In this document: piece after piece, positions 7,811 to 13,966 of the stretch
Numbering within the stretch: the stretch's first letter is position 1
Layout: each line of letters opens with the position of its first letter
Assembly (NCBI GenBank): GCA_964638815.1
Contig: CAZXBB010000144.1
Location: 1-17,220, forward strand
Reading direction: 5' to 3'
DNA from: CAZXBB01 sp964638815
GTDB taxonomy: Bacteria > Planctomycetota > Phycisphaerae > Phycisphaerales > SM1A02
Length of the DNA stretch: 17,220 nt
Translations under genes and position numbers: made by a program
Notes under the pieces: model-generated
Told to the model about the DNA's origin: nothing
The model's database searches: none
Seen by the model: only the letters and a program-made list of their open reading frames with translations

Positions 7811-10392
7811 CAGCGCGTCTCCCCGTCGAACGTCCGCGACCGGAACGAGAGCGTCACGACCGTGAGCGAGCTGAGCGGCATGATCGCCGCCGCGATCAGC
7901 GGGTTGATGACGCCCGCGACGGCGAGCGATCCCGTGACGGCGTTGTAGAAGAGCGACGCGAAGAGATTGCGGCGGATCACGCCGACCGTTCGGCCCGATC
8001 CGCGGATGAGCGACGCGATGCCGGTGAGATCCGGGTGCTGAAGGAAGACGTCGGCCGCCCGCAGGCTCGCCTCCGCCCCGCCGCTCACCGCGATGCCGAC
8101 GTCCGCCGCGGTGAGGGCCGCGGCGTCGTTCACGCCGTCGCCGACCATCACGACCGTGTCGAACTCGTCGCGGGCCGCGCGAATCGCCTCGACCTTGCGC
8201 TCCGGCGTCGCGCCCCCCTCGCGCCGGTCCGCGTCAACACCGACCCGGTCCGCGACGCTCGCGACGACGGACGGATGATCGCCGGAGAGCACGCCGACCG
8301 TCCACCCGAGCCGGCGCAGCGCCGCAACGGCGTCCGCGGCGTCTTCGCGCACGGGGTCGCCGAGCCCCGCGACGGCGACGACGTGACCGTCCACGGCGAC
8401 GAGCACCGGCGTGAGCGCGGCGGCGGTACATTCGTGCTCGGCGCATTCGAGGGCGCGCGGCATTGGCGACGTGCCGTGCTCACGGACGAAATCGGGGGCG
8501 CCCACCACGACCATGCGCGCGCCGACCGTGCCATGGGCGCCGCGACTCGTGACGACGACGTCTTGCGCCTGCGGTGCGGCGTGCGCCATTGTGGTGCAGG
8601 CGACCCCGCCTGCACCGGGCGCCCCGGCGAGTTCGAGTGCAGGCAAGGTCGCGTGCACCACAAGAAGGCGGCGGTCGCCCGACAGGTCGGCGACGAGCGC
8701 CCGCGCCGCCGGATGCGCCGCGTGCCGCTCCACCGCCGCCGCGAGCGCACGCGCGTCGTGATCTCCGTCCCAGCGCACCAGCCGCGTCGTCCCTTCCGTC
8801 AGCGTCCCCGTCTTGTCGAGCAGCACGATCCCGCCGCGCGGACCCGGACGCGCGAGCCGTTCCAGGACCGCCCCGCCCTTCACCATCATCCCCTCGCGCG
8901 CGGCGCGTCCGATCGCGGCGACCACCGCAAGCGGCGTGGCGAGCCCCAGCGCGCACGGGCACGTCACGATGAGCAGCGCGATCGTGTGCTCGACGGCCTG
9001 CGCCGGATCGACGACGAGCCAGAGCCCGCACGTCGCCGCCGCGAGGACGAGCACGACCCGTACGAATCGCTGCGCGAGGCGGTCGGCGAGACGCACGATC
9101 GGCGGACGCCCGGACGCCAGGTCCTCGATGAGCGTCGCGAGACGGCCGAGACGCGTCTCGGCGCCGGTGCGCTCCGTCCGCAGCACGACGCGGGCGGAGA
9201 GGTTGGTTGTCCCCGCGTGGGCGGGCGCGCCGGGGGCGAGCGTAACGGGTCGAGATTCGCCGGTCAGCATCGAGAGGTCGAACGCCGACGTGCCCTCGAC
9301 GATCGTGCCGTCCGCCGGCACCGAGTCCCCCGCGCGAAGCTCGACCCGATCGCCGCGGGTGAGCGTGCGGGCGGCGACCGTGCGCACGTGACCGTCCTCA
9401 CCGATCACCCGCGCCTGCGCGGGCGTCAGGTCGTAGAGACGCTCGACCGCCTCGTGCGCCGTGCAGTGCTGGCGGTGCTGGATCCAGCGGCCGATCAGCA
9501 GGAGGAAGACGACGGTCGTGAGCGATTCGAAGTACACCTCCCCCGTCCCCCGCACGGTGTTCACCGCCCCCCACACCGTGCCGAGCCCGAGGGCGACCGC
9601 CACCGGCACGTCCATGTGCAGTGCGCCCGCGCGGAGCGACGCGATCGCGCCGCTGAAGAACACGCGGCCCGGCCACGCGACGGCCACGAGCGTGATGAGC
9701 AGGCTCGCCCCCCGCAGCAGGACCCGGTGCGTCTCGTCCATGCCGCTGAACATCCCGCCGTAGAGCGCGAACGCGATGAGCATCGCGTTGCCCGCGCACG
9801 CGCCGGCGACGCCGACGCGGACCAGGTGCTCGCGGCTCTCCCGCCGGCGCGCGCGATCGACGTCGCGCTCCGTGCACGGCGCGGGCGGGTAGCCGAGCGC
9901 GTCCAGCCGTTCCGCGATCGTCGAGAGCTCGGTCGCCTCTGGATCCCACTCGATCCGGAGCGTCTTGCGCCGGATGTCGAGCCGGGCCGAGCGCACGCCC
10001 GGCTGCACGCGGGGCAGGCGCTCGAGCAGCCACACGCAGGCGGCACAGTGCGCCCGCTCGACGTGCAGATCGATCGTGTGCACCGGTCTCCCGGGCGGCG
10101 GGAGCGGGGCTTGACGCGCGACGTGACGCGCGATGAACGCCGCGTCGTCGAAGGCGGCGTAATCGGATCGCGGCGGCGCCGCCGGCACGCGGACGGGCGC
10201 GTCGCAGATGGCGTAGTACCGGTCGAGACCGCAGCGGCGGATCGTCTCGTAGACGGCGCGGCAGCCCCCGCAGCAGAACTGCGCGTCGGCATCCGGCTCG
10301 ACGAGCCCGCGGGGCACCGGCAGGCCGCAGTGCGTGCACGCGACCTCGGTCCCGGCGCGCGACAGCGGAGCGCGGGCGACGGCGACCGTCAC
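7810..10392 (-). CDS. ccoI: CcoI/FixI-type copper P1B-ATPase
   Basis: An 860-residue heavy-metal P-type ATPase, of the CcoI/FixI group that moves Cu(I) across the inner membrane for cbb3 oxidase assembly. Seen in order: a Cys-rich N-terminal domain (C19, C22, C40, C41, C44); a heavy-metal-associated domain with C116-x2-C119; membrane spans; TGES (377-380); the transport-site motif CPC (478-480); the phosphorylated Asp526 in DKTGT; HP (560-561); GDGVND (751-756); and the C-terminal pair ending YNAVTGSLAVAGVINPL...PLSSLTVV. The GTG start at 10392 has GGAGGA upstream and overlaps the preceding stop (GTGA). Oddity: residues about 578-602 are encoded by a palindromic element (see repeat at 8589-8663), in the nucleotide-binding domain between HP and a GAHGTVG segment. 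All catalytic motifs are intact, so the gene should still be functional. Confidence 0.96.
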   Translation of the reverse strand: MTVAVARAPLSRAGTEVACTHCGLPVPRGLVEPDADAQFCCGGCRAVYETIRRCGLDRYYAICDAPVRVPAAPPRSDYAAFDDAAFIARHVARQAPLPPPGRPVHTIDLHVERAHCAACVWLLERLPRVQPGVRSARLDIRRKTLRIEWDPEATELSTIAERLDALGYPPAPCTERDVDRARRRESREHLVRVGVAGACAGNAMLIAFALYGGMFSGMDETHRVLLRGASLLITLVAVAWPGRVFFSGAIASLRAGALHMDVPVAVALGLGTVWGAVNTVRGTGEVYFESLTTVVFLLLIGRWIQHRQHCTAHEAVERLYDLTPAQARVIGEDGHVRTVAARTLTRGDRVELRAGDSVPADGTIVEGTSAFDLSMLTGESRPVTLAPGAPAHAGTTNLSARVVLRTERTGAETRLGRLATLIEDLASGRPPIVRLADRLAQRFVRVVLVLAAATCGLWLVVDPAQAVEHTIALLIVTCPCALGLATPLAVVAAIGRAAREGMMVKGGAVLERLARPGPRGGIVLLDKTGTLTEGTTRLVRWDGDHDARALAAAVERHAAHPAARALVADLSGDRRLLVVHATLPALELAGAPGAGGVACTTMAHAAPQAQDVVVTSRGAHGTVGARMVVVGAPDFVREHGTSPMPRALECAEHECTAAALTPVLVAVDGHVVAVAGLGDPVREDAADAVAALRRLGWTVGVLSGDHPSVVASVADRVGVDADRREGGATPERKVEAIRAARDEFDTVVMVGDGVNDAAALTAADVGIAVSGGAEASLRAADVFLQHPDLTGIASLIRGSGRTVGVIRRNLFASLFYNAVTGSLAVAGVINPLIAAAIMPLSSLTVVTLSFRSRTFDGETR
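8589..8663. mobile_element. 75-bp double-palindromic MITE/REP-like element inside ccoI
   Basis: Outer arms TTGTGGTGCAGGCGACC (8589-8605) and GGTCGCGTGCACCACAA (8647-8663) are inverted repeats matching at 16 of 17 positions. Inside, each end also forms its own hairpin: GGTGCAGGCG/CGCCTGCACC (8593-8602 with 8607-8616, 4-base loop) and GTGCAGGC/GCGTGCAC (8637-8644 with 8651-8658, one mismatch). Two facing hairpins around a short spacer are the architecture of REP pairs and some MITEs. The length is exactly 25 codons, so the ccoI frame is preserved. The mobile origin is inferred; no second copy lies in this window. Confidence 0.6.
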
Positions 10393-11186
10393 GGGTTCTC
10401 CTCCCGGCAGCACGGCGCGTCGCGCGCGTCGAGGCCGTGCACGTGCGTCGTCACCGCCTCGAGCGGCGCGCCGGTCGGCGCGAGGACGGGCGCGGCGTAC
10501 GCGGGTGCGCTGAGCGCCGGCACGTCGAGACGCCCCGCGAGCGCCATCACGCCGACCGCCACGAGGGCGACCGCCGTCGCGGAGGGCACGTGCCGCCCGA
10601 GCGGCCCCGCGAGCAGCCGCGCGCCGGCGCCGAGGCTCACGAGCACCGGCAGTGTGCCGGCCCAGAAGACGGCCATGGCGAGCGCGCCGAGCGCGGCGGA
10701 ACCGGTGCCCGCGGCCGCCGCGGCGAAGGCGTAGAGCCATCCGCACGGCAGGCACGCGGAGAGGAGACCGATCGCGAGCGCCCGTCGGACCGGCGGCAGC
10801 CGCACCGCGCGGTCGTAGCCGCGGGCCACGGCATCGCGGACCGGCGCAGGCATCCGGAGCCGCGGGACGGCGCGGCCGTGCAGACGCAGCAGCGTCGCCA
10901 CGCCGAAGACGATCATCGCGACGCCGGCCAGCACGATCGCGGCGCGCTGAATGCGGAACACGCCGCCGGTGAGGTCGAGCGCGCCGCCGAGGGCGCCGGC
11001 GGCGACGCCGAGCAGCACGTATGCGACGAGACGACCGCCGTGGTAGGCGACCTGCGCGGCCACGTGCTCGCCGCGGCCCCCCTGCGCTCCGCCGATCGTC
11101 AGCGCGACGAACGCCCCGCACATCCCGGCGCAGTGGAGCGAGCCGAGGACGCTCGCGACGAAGATGGTCGCGATGAGCGCGGTCAC
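10389..11186 (-). CDS. TauE/SafE (DsbD_2-type) membrane protein of cbb3 cluster
   Basis: A 265-residue polytopic membrane protein annotated in most genomes as sulfite exporter TauE/SafE or cytochrome c biogenesis transmembrane (PF13386-like) protein. Seen: the N-terminal span carries GSLHCAGMCGAF (Cys19, Cys23), and a central span carries SACLPCGWLYAF (Cys144, Cys147); both cysteine pairs sit in membrane helices, as in this family. The last 20 residues contain HVHGLDARDAPCC, a possible metal-binding tail. Homologues regularly sit among fixG-fixH-fixI-fixS genes, and a role in copper or thiol handling for oxidase assembly is inferred rather than proven. The GTG start at 11186 overlaps the ccoH stop by four bases, and its own stop overlaps the ccoI start by four, so it is embedded in the translationally coupled run. 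Confidence 0.9.
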   Translation of the reverse strand: MTALIATIFVASVLGSLHCAGMCGAFVALTIGGAQGGRGEHVAAQVAYHGGRLVAYVLLGVAAGALGGALDLTGGVFRIQRAAIVLAGVAMIVFGVATLLRLHGRAVPRLRMPAPVRDAVARGYDRAVRLPPVRRALAIGLLSACLPCGWLYAFAAAAAGTGSAALGALAMAVFWAGTLPVLVSLGAGARLLAGPLGRHVPSATAVALVAVGVMALAGRLDVPALSAPAYAAPVLAPTGAPLEAVTTHVHGLDARDAPCCREENP

Positions 11187-11689
11187 CGGCCGGCGCTCCG
11201 CGCGGCGGTGAACCCGGTCAGCACTTCCTTGCGGATGCGCTGCGTGTAGCGCTCGTCGCCGCGCTCGACGACGACGCGGAACTCCCAGAGCCCCGACCGT
11301 CGCGCCCGCACGCGACCGGTGTACCGACCGGCCTCCGGCTCCGCGAGCACCGGGCGGTGCACCTGCCGCGCCCGCGCGTTGGCGAGGGCCTCGATGGTGA
11401 CGTCGGCGCCCGTGATCGCCGCGCCGGCGCGGTCCGCGGCGACGAGCGTGACCTCGAAGCCGTCGTCCCCCGTGGTCGGCCGCGTGCGGAGATCGACGGT
11501 CCACCCAAGCGCCCGGTTCACCGACTGCTGCCGCTGCTCGGCATCCCAGTTCCGCGCCCGCTGCTCGTAGTCCGGCTCGATCGCGAAGGCGGGATCGCTC
11601 GACGCCACGACAAGCAGGATCACCTGCGCGAGCAGCGACGAGACGAGCAGCGCGACGACGATTGCGATCCAGCGATGGCCTGCGTTCAT
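11183..11689 (-). CDS. ccoH: CcoH/FixH-like oxidase assembly protein
   Basis: A 168-residue single-span protein. Seen: an N-terminal membrane helix (about residues 8-30, RWIAIVVALLVSSLLAQVILLVVAS), then SSDPAFAIEPDYEQRARNWDAEQRQQSVNRALGW, the conserved FixH segment in which Y, W and N line up with the family pattern. A beta-rich periplasmic domain follows, with GRYTGRVRARRSGLWEFRVVVERGDERYTQRI. FixH/CcoH binds the maturing cbb3 oxidase and stays associated with it. The ATG at 11689 overlaps the ccoG stop by four bases (ATGA), and the stop overlaps the TauE-like gene by four. Position between ccoG and ccoI matches the classical fixGHIS order apart from the inserted TauE-like gene. Confidence 0.93.
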   Translation of the reverse strand: MNAGHRWIAIVVALLVSSLLAQVILLVVASSDPAFAIEPDYEQRARNWDAEQRQQSVNRALGWTVDLRTRPTTGDDGFEVTLVAADRAGAAITGADVTIEALANARARQVHRPVLAEPEAGRYTGRVRARRSGLWEFRVVVERGDERYTQRIRKEVLTGFTAARSAGR

Positions 11690-13116
11690 GGCGCCCGGCT
11701 CCTTCCCGGCTGGTTTCCCCCGTACAGCGGACCGAGCCCGTGGTGCTCGTCGATCCGGTCGAAGTCGATTCCGTCGCGAATACGCAGCGTGATCGGCGCC
11801 CGCCCGCGCACGAAGCGGTCACGCGGCATGACCACCCGCAGCGTCACGGACGCCGACGCCCCGGGCGCGAGGGTCAGCGGGAGATCGGGCGACGTCATCG
11901 CGGCGTCGGCCTCCTCGACGGCGATGTCGTAGGTCCGCTCCTCTTCCGCGCGGTTCGTGATCTTGACGAGCACCTGGTTCACGACGTCGCCGGATTCGAG
12001 GAGGGTGTACGTCGCGTTCCGGTTGCGGAGGATCGTCACGTCCGCGCCGCCGGTGCCCGCGAGCGCGAAGCCGAAGAGCGTCAGCAGCCCGACGAGGAGG
12101 AGCGGGTAGATGACGACCCGCGGACGCAGCAGCGAGCGCTTCCCGGTCTCCATCGCGTCCTGCGAGCTGTAGCGGATGAGGCCGCGCGGACGCTCGATGC
12201 GGTCCATGACCGCGTCGCACGCGTCGATGCACTGGGCGCATCCGACGCACTCCATCTGGAGACCCTCGCGGATGTCGATGCCCGTGGGGCACGTGACGAC
12301 GCAGAGATGGCAGTCGATGCAGTCGCCGCGCTCGCCGCCGTCCGCACGCCGGCCGCGCTCGAGCCTGCCGCGCGGCTCGCCCCGCGTGCCGTCGTAGCTG
12401 ATGATGAGCGACTTCCGGTCGAGCAGCACCGACTGGAACCGGCCGTATGGGCACATGAGCGTGCAGATCTGCTCGCGCAGGAAGCAGAAGTCGAGCATCA
12501 TGAGCCCGGTGGTCGCCGCCATCACGAGGAATGCCGTCGGGTGGTCGAACGGGGAGCGCGTCACCCAGACCAGCAGGCGATCGACCCCCACGAAGTAAGC
12601 GAGGAACGTGTGCGCGAGGAAGGCGGAGATCACGAGGTACACCGCGTACTTCGCGATCCGCCGGCCCGCGTTGGCCGGGCTCCTGCCGCCGCTGCGATAG
12701 TTCCGCCCCTCGAAGAGACGCTCGAGCGGCCGGTAGACGAACTCCATGTACACCGTCTGCGGGCAGGCCCATCCGCACCACACGCGCCCGAAGAGCGCCG
12801 TGACGAGGAAGATCCCGACGAGGATGCTCAGGAAGAGGAGCGCGAGGAGCAGGCTGTCGGTCGGCAGGAACGTCGTCCCGAAGAACGTGAACCGCCGCGC
12901 GACGATGTCGAGCAGGATCGGCGGCTTGCCGTTGATGGACAGGTACGGCAGCACCGTGAAGACGACGATCAGCCCCCACGCGACGACGCGTCGCCACCTG
13001 AGGAACAGGCCCGGCGACACGCGCGGCCGCAACCACCGACGCGTGCCGTCACGGTTGAGCGTGGACAGCACCGGCTCGGCGGCGGTCCCGGGTTGCAAAG
13101 GCGTTGACGTGGTCAC
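11686..13116 (-). CDS. ccoG: CcoG/FixG-type cbb3 oxidase accessory ferredoxin
   Basis: A 476-residue membrane iron-sulfur protein, normal for CcoG, which is reported to act as a cupric reductase in cbb3 maturation. Seen: several membrane spans (about 44-60, 86-108, 157-177, 192-210 and 335-352). Cys pairs lie near the membrane: CGWACP (C114, C118) and CTLMCPYG (C218, C222). Two 4Fe-4S binding motifs follow: C266-x2-C269-x2-C272-x3-C276-P and C290-x2-C293-x2-C296-x3-C300. The C-terminal region (about 365-476) is an Ig-like periplasmic domain with NRNATYTLLESGDVVNQVLVKITNR. The GTG start at 13116 has only a weak upstream purine signal, so the exact start is uncertain. It opens the assembly block, 101 bp after ccoP, with a hairpin in the gap. 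Confidence 0.95.
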   Translation of the reverse strand: MTTSTPLQPGTAAEPVLSTLNRDGTRRWLRPRVSPGLFLRWRRVVAWGLIVVFTVLPYLSINGKPPILLDIVARRFTFFGTTFLPTDSLLLALLFLSILVGIFLVTALFGRVWCGWACPQTVYMEFVYRPLERLFEGRNYRSGGRSPANAGRRIAKYAVYLVISAFLAHTFLAYFVGVDRLLVWVTRSPFDHPTAFLVMAATTGLMMLDFCFLREQICTLMCPYGRFQSVLLDRKSLIISYDGTRGEPRGRLERGRRADGGERGDCIDCHLCVVTCPTGIDIREGLQMECVGCAQCIDACDAVMDRIERPRGLIRYSSQDAMETGKRSLLRPRVVIYPLLLVGLLTLFGFALAGTGGADVTILRNRNATYTLLESGDVVNQVLVKITNRAEEERTYDIAVEEADAAMTSPDLPLTLAPGASASVTLRVVMPRDRFVRGRAPITLRIRDGIDFDRIDEHHGLGPLYGGNQPGRSRAP

Positions 13117-13136
13117 GTAGGGCTCGTTCTCGATTC

Positions 13137-13166
13137 GCGCCCTCCCGGGGGGGTGGGGAGGGACGC
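13137..13166. repeat. GC-rich hairpin between ccoP and ccoG
   Basis: GCGCCCTCCC (13137-13146) pairs with GGGAGGG (13156-13162) and, after one bulged base, CGC (13164-13166), with a 9-base G-rich loop. No T run follows on either strand. Lying in the only sizeable gap of the locus, it may partly terminate or stabilise the ccoNOQP message and so set the ratio of subunits to assembly factors. This role is inference. Confidence 0.55.
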
Positions 13167-13217
13167 CCGGGCTTGACCACGCATGGCCGCATGGACGACA
13201 GGTCAGTCAGAGACGGG

Positions 13218-13808
13218 TCACTCAGAGGACGCGGGCGCGGGCGGCCACGGCGGGATGACCTTGCCCTCCGGCACCTTGCCCGGGATGGGGTTCTCGCGCA
13301 ACGTGGCGACGTAGGCGGAGAGCAGCACGATCTGCGTCTCCGTCAGGCGGTCGCCCCAGACGGGCATGCCCTTGGCGATCACGCCGTCGCGGATGACGGA
13401 ATGGATGTCGGTGAGCTTCTCGACGTTGATCCAGTGATCGTCGGTGAGGTTCGCTCCCACGTTGCCGCTGCCGTTGGCCGTGTGGCACTGCGCGCACTTG
13501 CCCTTGAAGAGCCCGGACATGCCGGTCATCGCGACCCGGTCGTTCATGAAACGCAGGATCGTCGGCTCGTCGGGTTCGAGCTCCCCGTACGTCGCGAGCA
13601 GTTGCTCCGCGTACGCGGCGACCTCCGCATCGAGGTCGTCGTAGATCGACGGCCCGATGCCGAGGTGATACCAGCCGATGTACGGAAGGGCGAACAGGGT
13701 CGTGAGCGCGAACAGCCACACCCACCAGCCGGGCAGCGGGTTGTCGTACTCGTGAATGCCGTCGTACTCGTGATCGAGCAGGTTCTCGTACTCGGTTGCT
13801 TCAGCCAT
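13218..13808 (-). CDS. ccoP: CcoP, monoheme c-type subunit of cbb3 oxidase
   Basis: A 196-residue CcoP-like subunit. Seen: the CcoP N-terminal signature HEYDGIHEYDNPLPGWWVWLF (around residues 13-33), one membrane span (about 27-46), then a cytochrome c domain with CAQCH (C105, C108, H109), NLTDDHWI and KGMPVW (Met148, likely the sixth heme ligand). Classical CcoP is about 300 residues with two CxxCH motifs; here only the first heme domain remains and the protein ends in a Pro-rich tail PPWPPAPASSE. It should pass electrons from soluble cytochromes to the CcoO heme c. The ATG at 13808 overlaps the ccoQ stop by eight bases; another ATG at 13820 would add four residues. Neither has a strong ribosome binding site, consistent with coupling to ccoQ. 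Confidence 0.94.
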   Translation of the reverse strand: MAEATEYENLLDHEYDGIHEYDNPLPGWWVWLFALTTLFALPYIGWYHLGIGPSIYDDLDAEVAAYAEQLLATYGELEPDEPTILRFMNDRVAMTGMSGLFKGKCAQCHTANGSGNVGANLTDDHWINVEKLTDIHSVIRDGVIAKGMPVWGDRLTETQIVLLSAYVATLRENPIPGKVPEGKVIPPWPPAPASSE

Positions 13809-13953
13809 GGTTCGAGTCATCCAGCGGTATCCGCGCAGCTTCCTTGTAGCGGTCCGAACGGGTGAGCAGGAGTCGCGCCACGACCACGAGCCAGAACAGC
13901 AGGAAGACCACGAGCGCGATCATCTTCATGCCGGTGATGTCGATGGCGAACAT
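13801..13953 (-). CDS. ccoQ: CcoQ-like small subunit of cbb3 oxidase
   Basis: A 50-residue protein, MFAIDITGMKMIALVVFLLFWLVVVARLL followed by LTRSDRYKEAARIPLDD. Seen: one membrane helix (about residues 10-28) and a polar tail with an R-x-RYKEAA-x-IPLDD pattern, typical of the CcoQ/FixQ family, in which a tail with YxxAAxLPLxD is common. CcoQ stabilises the interaction of CcoP with the core complex. An excellent ribosome binding site, AAGGAGGA, lies six bases before the ATG and abuts the ccoNO stop codon. Its place between ccoNO and ccoP is the canonical one. Confidence 0.93.
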   Translation of the reverse strand: MFAIDITGMKMIALVVFLLFWLVVVARLLLTRSDRYKEAARIPLDDSNHG

Positions 13954-13966
13954 GCGAGATCCTCCT

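Noticed and set aside
10393..11121. Extension of the ccoI frame upstream of the GTG at 10392
   Set aside because: The extra sequence is Arg/Ala-rich and overlaps the TauE-like gene; the GTG has a good ribosome binding site and the typical four-base overlap.
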